Assembly (NCBI GenBank): GCA_038114465.1
Contig: JAYNQW010000011.1
Location: 1 to 64,000 of the forward strand
DNA: 64,000 nt
Direction: 5' to 3'
From: CALINB01 sp938045325
Lineage (GTDB): Bacteria > Pseudomonadota > Alphaproteobacteria > Rhodospirillales > CALINB01
Part shown: positions 51,138-60,113 of the stretch, piece by piece
How the letters are laid out: each line of letters starts with the position of its first letter
How positions within the stretch are numbered: position 1 is the stretch's first letter
Translations under genes and position numbers: made by a program
Notes under the pieces: generated by a model
Told to the model about the DNA's origin: nothing
The model's input: the letters and a program-made list of their open reading frames with translations, nothing else
Database searches by the model: none

Positions 51138-51277
51138 ATTGATTCAGGATTCTCGAATGCGGTTATTTGGTGTCATTCCATGCCGGTCGGAAAGCTCATG
51201 ATGATTGGATATCCTGCTCGCCGGGACGGTGCAAGAACTGCTTTTCGCTTGAACTTAAAGTCTTTAAGGTAGGCATC

Positions 51278-52090
51278 ATGATGTCAATGTTTCGTACCAT
51301 TCTAACATGCTTCTCTTTGCTTGGGTTTCTCATGGTTTCCGCGCCTGTATCGGCGAGTCCCATGACGTCCCACCGTGCTGTTTACGAGGTAAAAATTGTT
51401 AAGCCTCAGCCCGGATCCAGCATTATTTCCGGCAAAGGCTTAATGACCATACAAATCGAAAAATCGTGTGATGGATGGATTACCGGTCAAACATGGCATA
51501 TGACCATGAACGCCTTTGACGGTAAATCGTTTCAGCATGATATCCGGTATGCGACTTGGGAATCTTTCGATGGGTTGAGTTACCGTTTCAGCGTCAGCGA
51601 CAAAGGTAATGGGCAAACCAAAACGTTTAAAGGTAAAGCAACGACGAAAAGTGTGCCGGGCGAGGGGCAGGCTCATTTTGTTCAACCTAAAAAAATGACC
51701 GTCGAATTGCCAGCGGATACCGTATTTCCGATTTCTCATGTCACGCAGCTGATTAAGAAAGCGGCCGATGGCAACCGCTTGGTTCCATTTGTTCTGTTTG
51801 ACGGTGCATCGGAAAAAGGCCCGTTACGTGTTGCAACCTTCATTAGTGATAAAAAATCCAGTCAATCTATCGACATGCCGGTTAAACATAAATTGCTGAC
51901 GGTTGGCGGCTGGAATATGCGCATGGCATTCTTTCCGTCGAAAGGCCGTTCGGCGGAACCGGAATATGAACTTGAAGTCATGCAGCTTGAAAATGGTATT
52001 GTGCCGACGGCGATGCAGGTATTTCCTGATTTTACGATTCAAATGAAATTGAAAAAAATAGAAGGGCTGAAACCGACGAAGTGTTCATGA
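51278..52090 (+). CDS. eipB: EipB-like periplasmic protein (DUF1849)
   Basis: A 270-residue protein with a signal peptide (core about 5-22, VSAS near 25). It has SHRAVYEVKI (about 30-39), ISGKGLMTIQIEKSCDGWI (about 48-66, with the conserved Cys) and a C-terminal KKIEGLKPTKCS, whose Cys pairs with the first as in Brucella EipB. EipB folds as a beta-spiral in the periplasm and supports envelope integrity under stress. ATG 51278 has AAGGTAGG upstream. The symbol follows the family. Confidence 0.85.
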   Translation: MMSMFRTILTCFSLLGFLMVSAPVSASPMTSHRAVYEVKIVKPQPGSSIISGKGLMTIQIEKSCDGWITGQTWHMTMNAFDGKSFQHDIRYATWESFDGLSYRFSVSDKGNGQTKTFKGKATTKSVPGEGQAHFVQPKKMTVELPADTVFPISHVTQLIKKAADGNRLVPFVLFDGASEKGPLRVATFISDKKSSQSIDMPVKHKLLTVGGWNMRMAFFPSKGRSAEPEYELEVMQLENGIVPTAMQVFPDFTIQMKLKKIEGLKPTKCS

Positions 52091-52173
52091 TACGGGCTTC
52101 TGAGTTGCTTGAGGTGTAGGGGCCGGATATTATCGGCGGGCTCTTGGCTGAGCGGCAAGCAAATGGGGGAGAA

Positions 52174-52611
52174 ATGCGTAACGCACTATTAGCCGGCCTT
52201 GGTGGCGTGATCATTGGGGCACTGGTCGGGGTCTATGGTTTGGCCCCGATGCTCGGCACCGGCAAGGATCAAGGCACCGAGGGGCCTGCCGGCACCGTAA
52301 TGGGCGGTCGTGGCTTTACCGGTATGCAAATTCAAGGGTTGACGGCACCGGCATCGAGAGCGCTTGGTCAAACCCAGGCTCACGGCGTTTTGGTGCGTGA
52401 TGTGGGGCTGGGGTCGCCGGCCGATCAAGCGGGCATTCGCCGGGGTGATTTAATCGTTAAGTTTGACGGTCAGGCGATTGATACGTTTCAACGGCTGATT
52501 GCGAGTGCCGGTAAACTGAAAGCCGGAGACAAAGCCTCCGTCGTCGTTCGTCGGGCCGGTCAGGATAAAACGCTGACGTTGCTTGCCGGGGTCAGTGGCC
52601 AGAATCATTGA
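52174..52611 (+). CDS. membrane-anchored PDZ protein (first part)
   Basis: A 145-residue protein with an N-terminal membrane segment (about 3-26), a Gly-rich linker and one PDZ domain (about 57-140), with GVLVRDVGLGSPADQAGIRRGD and VVRRAGQDKTLTL (both split). GGGGGAG before ATG 52174 gives a sure start. It ends in TGA overlapping a TTG-initiated frame that encodes a second PDZ domain. So either two proteins are made by coupled translation or one two-PDZ protein has been split by a frameshift. Confidence 0.78.
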   Translation: MRNALLAGLGGVIIGALVGVYGLAPMLGTGKDQGTEGPAGTVMGGRGFTGMQIQGLTAPASRALGQTQAHGVLVRDVGLGSPADQAGIRRGDLIVKFDGQAIDTFQRLIASAGKLKAGDKASVVVRRAGQDKTLTLLAGVSGQNH

Positions 52612-52940
52612 AGATCGATCAGCCCTCGGAAGTACAATTCAAGGACCTCGGTATTTCTTTTGCTTCAATTACGAAAAAAGTACGCGAAGCATTTGGGCTT
52701 CGTTGGGGTACATCGGGTGTCGTCATTACAAAAATTGACGCTGAGCAAAATAAAAAAATCGGCATAAAACCCGGCGAGGTCATTTTACAAATCAATCAGC
52801 GGGAAGTGTGGAGCCCGAAACAAGTCATTGCTGAGCTTAAAAAAGCTAAAGCCGCCAAACGGGATTCAGTCCTGTTATTGGTGGAGGGCTCTGAACCAGG
52901 AAGAAACGGATTTCGCTTTACGCTTTTGCCGATACGTTGA
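52608..52940 (+). CDS. second PDZ domain, in the next frame
   Basis: A 110-residue PDZ domain: DLGISFASITKKVREAFGL (about 12-30), GVVITKIDAEQNKKIGIKPGEVILQINQREV (split, about 36-66) and VLLLVEGSEPGRNGFRFTLLP. It has no signal peptide or start with a good ribosome site; the TTG at 52608 overlaps the TGA of the upstream frame by one base. Two-PDZ arrangements with this spacing are normal in DegP-type and related proteins, which favours a frameshift at 52560-52610, real or from sequencing. Confidence 0.65.
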   Translation: MKIDQPSEVQFKDLGISFASITKKVREAFGLRWGTSGVVITKIDAEQNKKIGIKPGEVILQINQREVWSPKQVIAELKKAKAAKRDSVLLLVEGSEPGRNGFRFTLLPIR

Positions 52941-53690
52941 TCAGCTTTTTTGCTGTGATTCGATAATCTGCTTGAGCTCTTCCAGGGAAACGGCGCCGGG
53001 AATGATTCGGTCGCCGATGATAAATGCCGGCGTACCGTTGACATTAAGCGCTTGGGCCAAATTCAGGTTTTTCTGTAATTCCTGATAGACATCGGGCTCC
53101 TTCATTTGTTTTTTAAGTGCTTTCAGGTCGATACCGTTGTTTTCGGCAATGCTTAGAATCTTGCTTTCATTAAGACGGCCGCGGGACGCCATCAAGGCGG
53201 TGTGAAACGGCAAATATTTCTTTTTATCGATTTTCCAGGCTGCAATAGCGGCTCGCGCAGCAACCATCGATGCCGGCCCAAGAATGGGAAGCTCTTTAAA
53301 GACATAGCGGATGCGTTTATCGGACTCGATGAGCTTTAAGATTGATGGAAATACCCGTTTGCAGTACCCGCATTGATAATCAAAAAACTCGACAACAGTG
53401 ACGGTTCCCATAGGGTTGCCGCCGATGGGGGTCATCGCGCCACCCTCGAGTTCTTTGCGCCGCGATGCCAGGGCTTCGCGCGCCTGCCGGGCCTTTTCAG
53501 CCTCTTGATTGGCACGGTGCGCCTCAAGGGCTTCCATGATAATTCCGGGATTGGATTTTAGAACTTCCCGCAGGGTTTTTTCGAACTGCTCTTTATCGAA
53601 AGGCTGTTTTGCCGGCTCCGCCGCGTTCAAAGGACTAACGGTGAGCAGCAGGACGGCAAACCCCAGGACTTTTAAAAGTTTCATTTTCAT
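52941..53690 (-). CDS. DsbA family thiol-disulfide oxidoreductase
   Basis: A 249-residue exported protein with a signal peptide (about 1-22) and a helical N-terminal extension with AREALASRRKELEGG (about 70-84). The thioredoxin fold carries CGYC in the DYQCGYCKRVFP active site (about 108-119) and the cis-Pro loop VNGTPAFIIGD (about 218-228). It makes or shuffles disulfides in the periplasm; the Cys-rich secreted proteins of this genome would be clients. Its stop directly abuts that of the second PDZ frame. AGGA lies ahead of ATG 53690. Confidence 0.9.
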   Translation of the reverse strand: MKMKLLKVLGFAVLLLTVSPLNAAEPAKQPFDKEQFEKTLREVLKSNPGIIMEALEAHRANQEAEKARQAREALASRRKELEGGAMTPIGGNPMGTVTVVEFFDYQCGYCKRVFPSILKLIESDKRIRYVFKELPILGPASMVAARAAIAAWKIDKKKYLPFHTALMASRGRLNESKILSIAENNGIDLKALKKQMKEPDVYQELQKNLNLAQALNVNGTPAFIIGDRIIPGAVSLEELKQIIESQQKS

Positions 53691-53893
53691 TATTGGTCCT
53701 TAATCCTGATCCGCGGTTATGATGGGCATCATGGTCGCGCATATTGATCGCGTACTGTGGCGAATTTATGGCGATGGTTGTTCCTGCCCGCTTCAATTTC
53801 GCGCTCATGATGCTTGAAGGCACTGAAAAGGACAAGTACGGAAAAAACCCGGGTTTTAGCCGTTCATTACAGGTTAAAAGAGTTGATGGTTAA

Positions 53894-54652
53894 TCAACGG
53901 GTCAGCATGACATTGGTAATGAGCGCGGAAGTCGGCTTTTGGGAGCGCGCCACGGCCATGCCGATAAACATGACCCGCACTTGCCCAAAGTCATCATTCG
54001 GCCAAGCGTTTGTATATAACTCGGAAAGATCGAGAAATTCGGAAAACCAGCGCCCGACATTTTCACGCCCGCCACGAATGACATAGCGGGGAACGGCGTT
54101 TTGTTGATTGTTGGGGAATAAAATGTTCCCGCGTTGCAAAGCCGAGTCTTCCCATGTTACCGAAAGGGCTCGGTCGTGGGGCGGTAATTTTGAACCAAGC
54201 CACTTAAAAGGAGAGCCGCCCCAACTGCCGCTCTTTGGGTTGCCGCCATGAAAACCGACGACCAGACGGACAGGGTGGGTTCCTACACCATGAGCATCCA
54301 TTAGCCAGTCCCAGCGCAGAAATGGTGTCGCCAGCATCATGGCTTGAGTTCGCCGGACAATCACAAAATTTTGCGATCCTGTTTTGATTTGCATGGCATG
54401 CCGGCCCTTTCGGTCGACCATGCTCATTTGGTCACGCACGGCCTCGGCATTGCCCGAAATGGCCCAATCGCCTTGCGGGCTGATGGGAATAAAGCCGGGG
54501 TAGGGGGCAAGTATCTCGAGCTGACCCGTTGCCGGGTTTTCTTCGGCTTGATTAACGATGCAAGCGTTAAGGGAAATAGCGGCAGTCGCAATCAAGGGCG
54601 CTAAAATACGGGCGCGTTTAGGCTTATAAAAGAAATTCAAAAGCGACGTCAT
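53894..54652 (-). CDS. DUF3047-like putative lipoprotein
   Basis: A 252-residue protein with a signal peptide ending in ISLNAC (about 26-31), a slightly unusual lipobox, so probably an outer-membrane lipoprotein. The body has FLRWDWLMDAHGVG (about 113-126), VVGFHGGNPKSG (about 133-144) and GRWFSEFLDLSELY (about 204-217), which follow the DUF3047 outline weakly. ATG 54652 lies 13 bases after the stop of the M48 protease gene, so they share a transcript. The longer frame would overlap that gene. Confidence 0.65.
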   Translation of the reverse strand: MTSLLNFFYKPKRARILAPLIATAAISLNACIVNQAEENPATGQLEILAPYPGFIPISPQGDWAISGNAEAVRDQMSMVDRKGRHAMQIKTGSQNFVIVRRTQAMMLATPFLRWDWLMDAHGVGTHPVRLVVGFHGGNPKSGSWGGSPFKWLGSKLPPHDRALSVTWEDSALQRGNILFPNNQQNAVPRYVIRGGRENVGRWFSEFLDLSELYTNAWPNDDFGQVRVMFIGMAVARSQKPTSALITNVMLTR

Positions 54653-54665
54653 GATTCTGTAAGCG

Positions 54666-56033
54666 TTACCGTTTTCTGTTTTTTTGCCGCTGGATTTCCT
54701 GCAACATGTCTTGTGCCTGAAGCCATCCGCGAGAGCCATGGGGCAATAATTTTTCGGCGCGCCCGGCATGAAAACTTGCGGCACTAATATCGCCTTTTAG
54801 TAACGCTTCTTCACCCAAGGCTAAAGAGCTTTGCGCGATATTGCCCTGGCGGCCATAAGCGATCCCGAGTTGACGCCAAGCAAAAGCGGAATCTTTTTCA
54901 ATCTGAAGGGCGGCACGTAAATGTTTGACCGCGCTGTTAATCATACTGGAGTCGTTGAGCTCAATCATTATTCTGGCAATTTGTGTATGGATTAATGGCG
55001 ACTCGGGTAAATAAGACAAAGCCGTTTGGTACGATTTTAAAGCTAGCTTGGGACGCCTATTCTCGAACAGCATTTGCCCTTTCGTTTCATGAAAATACGG
55101 ATCTTTGGGCTTTTCGGCGATTAAGCCATCCATGATTTTAAGCGCATTTTCCAAATCAGGCCGCCGGTAAAGGGCGATAGCCCGGCCATAGCGGGCTTCG
55201 AGGCGGTTGTCCGAAGCGGGAAAAAGCCGCAACGCCTGCGTAATCGGCATCAGAAAACCTTGAAGTTTGGCCTTCATGCGCTTGTATTGGTTTGCGATTC
55301 TTGGCGGGGTTGGTGTGTCCGAGTAACGTGACCGTCTCAGGTGTTCTTCAATCGTTTGCATCCGGTCGCGTGAAAGCGGGTGGGTGCGGAAATAAACGTC
55401 TTGCCGTGACGTCATGATCTGCTCTTGTTCTTGAATAATTTTCAAAAAGCTATGGAGCCCCTTCGCGGATTGTCCTGTTCGTTCAAGAATGGTGAGGGCG
55501 GCTTGATCGGCGGATGACTCCTGCGTTTGAGTATAGCTCAAAAAATTTCTTTGGCCGATGTGCTGACTGCCGAGAACGATAGCGGTGCCGACATCGGCCC
55601 GGCCGGTCGCGGCAATGGCGGCACCCCCCAAGACAAGACCGAGAAGGGATGTTACGGCGCTGCGTTTAATGACATCGCCGGTTCTGGAAAGGTGTCCGCC
55701 TGAAATATGACCGGTTTCGTGTGCGATCACGCCGATTATTTGACCGGGGTCGGTACTTTGCATCAACAAGCCGGTGTTGATAAATATTTTTTGTCCATCC
55801 GTGACGAAGGCGTTCAGGGTGCTGTCGTTAATGAGAAAGATTTTTACGTCATTCGGCTCAAGCCCCACAGCGCGAAATAGCGGGGCCGAAAATATACGAA
55901 TGGTGTCTTCTATTTCCGCGTCACGGATAAACGACAACCCCTGACCTTGCGCTTGGGAAACGCCGGGCCAGCCCATCAACAGGGTTAAAATAATCAGCAA
56001 ATATGCTGGAAATCGTTTTTTCACCGTGAGCAT
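54666..56033 (-). CDS. M48 family metalloprotease with TPR repeats (BepA/YfgC-like)
   Basis: A 455-residue exported protease. A signal peptide (about 1-30, VSQAQ) is followed by the M48 domain with the zinc motif AHETGHISGGH (about 114-124) and the third ligand in ESSADQAA (about 178-185). A C-terminal half of TPR helices follows (about 280-430), with LYRRPDLENALKIMD and FHAGRAEKLLP. Like BepA it should assist or degrade outer-membrane proteins. ATG 56033 is preferred to a TTG at 56048. Confidence 0.9.
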   Translation of the reverse strand: MLTVKKRFPAYLLIILTLLMGWPGVSQAQGQGLSFIRDAEIEDTIRIFSAPLFRAVGLEPNDVKIFLINDSTLNAFVTDGQKIFINTGLLMQSTDPGQIIGVIAHETGHISGGHLSRTGDVIKRSAVTSLLGLVLGGAAIAATGRADVGTAIVLGSQHIGQRNFLSYTQTQESSADQAALTILERTGQSAKGLHSFLKIIQEQEQIMTSRQDVYFRTHPLSRDRMQTIEEHLRRSRYSDTPTPPRIANQYKRMKAKLQGFLMPITQALRLFPASDNRLEARYGRAIALYRRPDLENALKIMDGLIAEKPKDPYFHETKGQMLFENRRPKLALKSYQTALSYLPESPLIHTQIARIMIELNDSSMINSAVKHLRAALQIEKDSAFAWRQLGIAYGRQGNIAQSSLALGEEALLKGDISAASFHAGRAEKLLPHGSRGWLQAQDMLQEIQRQKNRKR

Positions 56034-56149
56034 CCAATATATACCCAATGTAGCAAGCGCGTGGTCCGCGTCAAATCACGGCTCGTTTAAATATATGATA
56101 TGTATTATTTAATCCTATTGCCGCCGCGTACAACACCGGATATTCGCCT

Positions 56150-57298
56150 ATGACCCTTAAAATCGCCGATCGAGGGACGATTTCTCCCTTTATTGTCATG
56201 GATGTGATGCGGGCTGCCAATGAAAGAGCCGCGTTGGGTGGTGATGTGTTGCATCTTGAAGTCGGCCAACCGGGAACGGCGGCGCCCCGTCGTGTCATCG
56301 AGGCCGCCAAGACTGCGTTGGATCATGACCGCCTTGGGTATACGGATTCATTCGGTGTGCCTGAACTGCGCCGGCGGATTGCCCGGCATTACCACGACTA
56401 CTACGGCACCGATATCAGCGCGGAGAGGATCATTATTACAACCGGCTCTTCTGGCGGTTTTGTTTTATCGTTTTTAAGCGCCTTTGATGCGGGGGACCGT
56501 GTTGCATTGGCAGCGCCCGGATATTCGGCTTATCGGAATATTTTAATTGCGCTGGATATTGAGCCGGTGGTCATTCCCGTCGGTCCGGACACCAACTTTC
56601 AACCGACGCCGGAACTAATCATTGAACACGCTCAGAGCATCGACGGTTTGATTATCGCCAGTCCGTCAAACCCGACGGGGACAATGATTCACGAGCCGGC
56701 TCTTGCCTTGTTGTCTGATTATTGCCGCGATCATGATGTCCGGCTTATATCCGATGAGATTTATCATGGCATTACGTATGGGCCAAAAGCTCAAACGGTG
56801 TGTGCCTTGAATGATGATGCCATCATCATCAACAGCTTTTCGAAATACTTCTCCATGACGGGATGGCGCCTGGGCTGGATGATTGTGCCGGCAAACATGC
56901 TGCGCTCGTTTGAATGTCTTTCGCAGAATTTATTTATTTCACCGCCAACGTTGTCGCAGCTAGCCGGCACCGCTGTGTTTGAGTGTACCGATGAGCTGGA
57001 TGCCATTGTCGCCGGATATGCCGAGAACCGGTCGCTGTTGTTGGCCGAGTTGCCGAAAGCCGGTATTGATAAACTCGCTGCGGCTGAAGGGGCCTTTTAT
57101 CTTTATGCCGATGTCGGCCATCTCACGAACGATAGCTATTCATTCTGCCAAAAATTACTAGCTGAAACCGGTGTCGCGATCACGCCCGGGGTTGATTTTG
57201 ATCCGGACCGGGGTAATCGCTTTGTTCGGTTCTCTTTCGCCGGGCCGAACAGCGATATAGCGAAAGCTGCTGAAAAACTCATCGATTGGCTGCGGTGA
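56150..57298 (+). CDS. class I/II pyridoxal-phosphate aminotransferase
   Basis: A 382-residue aminotransferase. LEVGQPGTAAP (about 36-46) is the substrate-arm motif, SPSNPTGT (about 169-176) binds the carboxylate or PLP, SDEIYHGITYG (about 200-210) precedes the Lys in SFSKYFSMTGWRLGW (Lys about 231), and FVRFSFAG (about 357-364) carries the carboxylate-binding Arg. It exchanges an amino group between an amino acid and a 2-oxo acid. It diverges from the M48 gene and converges with rne. Specificity is not clear. Confidence 0.9.
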   Translation: MTLKIADRGTISPFIVMDVMRAANERAALGGDVLHLEVGQPGTAAPRRVIEAAKTALDHDRLGYTDSFGVPELRRRIARHYHDYYGTDISAERIIITTGSSGGFVLSFLSAFDAGDRVALAAPGYSAYRNILIALDIEPVVIPVGPDTNFQPTPELIIEHAQSIDGLIIASPSNPTGTMIHEPALALLSDYCRDHDVRLISDEIYHGITYGPKAQTVCALNDDAIIINSFSKYFSMTGWRLGWMIVPANMLRSFECLSQNLFISPPTLSQLAGTAVFECTDELDAIVAGYAENRSLLLAELPKAGIDKLAAAEGAFYLYADVGHLTNDSYSFCQKLLAETGVAITPGVDFDPDRGNRFVRFSFAGPNSDIAKAAEKLIDWLR

Positions 57299-57317
57299 CA
57301 GCAGTCCGAATTTTTAT

Positions 57318-59606
57318 TTAGCCGCGATTCCACCAGCCGCGCCGTGGCTCACTATTTTCGTCTTGATTTTGCGTATTTTCGATGTTGATCACGGTCGTTC
57401 CATTATCACCGACCGGCGGCAAGTCGTCCTGCGGTGCTTCCGGTTTGGCAGTGGATTCATCGGTAGGCTTCTCAAGGGCCGGTTCCTCATGAACAGGTTC
57501 ATCTTGGGTCTTCTCTTCAAGCACGGCGTCAGGTTCGTTGGAGTCGGCTTGTTCATTCGTGGAGACTTCGCCACTGCCGTTGGATGGCGTTGCCTCATTC
57601 TCGGTATTTGCTTCCGCCGAATCTGTTGGATCGGCCGTTTCTTCGGTTTCAGCGGATTCGGTCTTTTGTTTCGGTTTGCGCGTCCTGCGCCGGCCGCCGC
57701 GCTTGCCCCGGCGCCTGCGTTTGCTGCCGGATTCTTCTATTTCTTCTTGATCACTGTCGGACTTCGTCTCTTGTGATTCGGCGTTTTCTTGCGTTTCGTC
57801 GCCGTTCTGCGCTTCCGATTGTTTTTCGGCATCCCGCTCGCCGGCACTTTTGCGCCGTCGCCGCGGACGGCGCTTACGCTTACGGGGGCTTTCATCATCC
57901 GAATCGGCTGTCCGCTGCTCCGGTTTTACTTCGGGGGCTTTCCGGTCGGTATGTTCGGCGACCGGCTCACCGTCGAATAGGATCGAAAAGTCAGGCTGGA
58001 TGAGGCTGTCGTCATTATCGACCGAAATTTGGATCGATTCCCGTTCTTCAATGGTCTGTAAGGCGCTCCGTTTATGGTTAAGGAGGTAAAGTGCGACGGC
58101 CGTCGGTAGTTTGATGGTCATCAAGCCGGACTTATGTTGCGAACTTTCTTCCTCAATGGCACGCAAGACGGAGAGCGCCGTCGATTCAATCGATCGGATC
58201 ACACCCATGCCGTTGCAATGAACGCACGTTTCAAAATTGGTTTCCATCAGGCTCGGCCGCAGACGCTGGCGTGAAAGCTCAAGAAGGCCGAAATGGCTGA
58301 TCCGGCCGATTTGAATGCGGGCCCGATCTTCGGCCATACATTCTTTCAGCCGGCGTTCGACCTGAACATTGTTGCGGCGCACTTCCATGTCAATGAAGTC
58401 AATCACAATCAGCCCGGCTAGGTCGCGCAGGCGGAGTTGGCGTGAAACTTCCTCGGCGGCTTCTAAATTCGTTTTGAGCGCTGTTTCTTCGATGTTCCGT
58501 TCACGGGTGGCGCGCCCCGAGTTCACGTCGATCGCAACCAAAGCTTCAGTCGGGTTGATGACAATATAACCGCCAGATTTCAGGTGCACGATTGGGGTCA
58601 GCATTGCGTCAAGCTGGCCCTCGACTTGATTGCGCTGAAACAGCGGCATGTCTTTTTCGTCGTACCGCTTCACCCGCTTGGCGTGCGATGGAATCAGTAG
58701 TTTCATAAAGTCTTTTGCGAAGCGGTATCCTTCTTCGCCTTCGACCAGCACTTCCGAAATATCACGGCTGTATTGATCGCGGATTGACCGCTTAATGAGG
58801 TTGGCTTCCTCGTGAATCAGGCAGGGTGCCGTCGATTGAAGCGTTTCGTTTCGGATTTGATCCCAGAGGCGGAATAAGTATTCGTAATCCCGTTTAATCT
58901 CGGCTTTTGTCCGGTTGATTCCGGCCGTGCGCATAATGACGGCCATGCCATCGGGGATGCCGAGGTCGGCCAGGATCGTGCGCATTTTTTTGCGGTCCGC
59001 CGCATTGGTAATTTTGCGGGAAATGCCGCCGCCACGTGCCGTATTGGGCATCAGGACACAATACCGGCCGGCGAGAGAAAGATACGTGGTCAGCGCCGCA
59101 CCTTTCGTGCCACGCTCCTCTTTCACAACCTGGATCAGCAAAATTTGCCGGCGCTTAATGACCTCTTGAATTTTATAGCGTTTGCGTGGCGTCGTCGTCG
59201 GACGCCGTTCTTCGACTTCCTCGCTTTCGTCGCCACCGAGGGTTTCGACGGCTTCGCCTTCCTCGTTTGTTTCTTCGTCGACCGAATCCTCGCGCGATTC
59301 TTCATCGGCCTTTTCAGCCGCCTTTTGCTCTTCAATGAGCTCTTCCCGGTCAGCGACGGGAATTTGATAATAATCAGGATGAATTTCGTTAAAGGCCAGG
59401 AATCCATGTCGATTGCCGCCATAGTCGACAAATGCCGCCTGGAGGGACGGTTCGACGCGGGTTACTTTAGCGAGATAAATATTGCCTTTAAGTTGTTTTC
59501 GGGATTCGACCTCTACGTCAAAATTCTCGAGACGGTTCCCATTGAGGATCACGACCCGGGTTTCTTCCGGATGCGTGGAATCGATTAGCATTTTTTTGGT
59601 TGTCAT
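57318..59606 (-). CDS. rne: ribonuclease E
   Basis: A 762-residue endoribonuclease, the core of the RNA degradosome. It starts with MLIDSTHPEETRVV and an S1 domain (about 35-190) that holds an acidic low-complexity insert, as usual in alphaproteobacteria. The catalytic domain has VAIDVNSG and IVIDFIDM with the two metal Asp, and the Zn-link CVHCNGMG. The last 200 residues are disordered, with Arg/Lys-rich RNA-binding patches and acidic runs, ending in RRGWWNRG, a conserved degradosome-type tail. ATG 59606 has GGAG upstream. The leader upstream of rne holds an inverted repeat that may take part in autoregulation. Confidence 0.93.
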   Translation of the reverse strand: MTTKKMLIDSTHPEETRVVILNGNRLENFDVEVESRKQLKGNIYLAKVTRVEPSLQAAFVDYGGNRHGFLAFNEIHPDYYQIPVADREELIEEQKAAEKADEESREDSVDEETNEEGEAVETLGGDESEEVEERRPTTTPRKRYKIQEVIKRRQILLIQVVKEERGTKGAALTTYLSLAGRYCVLMPNTARGGGISRKITNAADRKKMRTILADLGIPDGMAVIMRTAGINRTKAEIKRDYEYLFRLWDQIRNETLQSTAPCLIHEEANLIKRSIRDQYSRDISEVLVEGEEGYRFAKDFMKLLIPSHAKRVKRYDEKDMPLFQRNQVEGQLDAMLTPIVHLKSGGYIVINPTEALVAIDVNSGRATRERNIEETALKTNLEAAEEVSRQLRLRDLAGLIVIDFIDMEVRRNNVQVERRLKECMAEDRARIQIGRISHFGLLELSRQRLRPSLMETNFETCVHCNGMGVIRSIESTALSVLRAIEEESSQHKSGLMTIKLPTAVALYLLNHKRSALQTIEERESIQISVDNDDSLIQPDFSILFDGEPVAEHTDRKAPEVKPEQRTADSDDESPRKRKRRPRRRRKSAGERDAEKQSEAQNGDETQENAESQETKSDSDQEEIEESGSKRRRRGKRGGRRRTRKPKQKTESAETEETADPTDSAEANTENEATPSNGSGEVSTNEQADSNEPDAVLEEKTQDEPVHEEPALEKPTDESTAKPEAPQDDLPPVGDNGTTVINIENTQNQDENSEPRRGWWNRG

Positions 59607-60113
59607 TTGATTTGGAACTCCTATACGCAACCGGTCTTGGCGCCATAAAGAGGCCAAATTGGATTGCGTAAATGGCTAGTAAGCCGATGGCGCCAGCAAC
59701 CATCTCCAGCCGGTAAACGACGGCAAAGAAACTTTTGAAAATGGTTCGGGCTGCTCTGATCGGCATAAAAAAACCTTAATTTAGAAACAAAATAGTTGCG
59801 GCTTACGTGGGGGCCGCAAATGTCGAAAAGGAGGATTTCTGCGAGATTCGGCTCAGTTCAAACAATTTGAACGGAGGAATCTTCCGGAAGCTTCCTTCTG
59901 CCTTAAGATAGCCCCAGGCCATCGTTTCCACAATCGTCTTGTTTTTCCCATGCTTTCTGGGCTTTTTTGGGCATTTTTCCTGTCATGGCTACTCAGGTTG
60001 TCCGCAAAGAGGCCGGGAATCGTTGCCGCAAAGGCCTTGAAAGCGCTATCAAAAGCAATGCTGAAAAGGCCGATTTTGGCCTTATGGGGCTGTTGGCAGG
60101 GTGATGAACCAGG
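59607..60113. other. non-coding region between rne and the amidase
   Basis: It holds the rne leader (minus) and the amidase promoter (plus). Seen: an inverted repeat at 59856-59872 and AT-rich DNA at 59760-59800. A minus-strand frame at 59518-59766 with a hydrophobic segment overlaps the rne start and may be chance. Confidence 0.45.
59856..59872. promoter_or_regulatory. perfect inverted repeat in the rne-amidase region
   Basis: GTTCAAA-CAA-TTTGAAC is a perfect 7-base inverted repeat. The outer GATTC (about 59845-59849) and GAATC (about 59877-59881) also pair, so a longer imperfect stem is possible. It lies about 250 bases upstream of the rne ATG and could be an operator or a leader stem for RNase E feedback. 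Confidence 0.5.
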
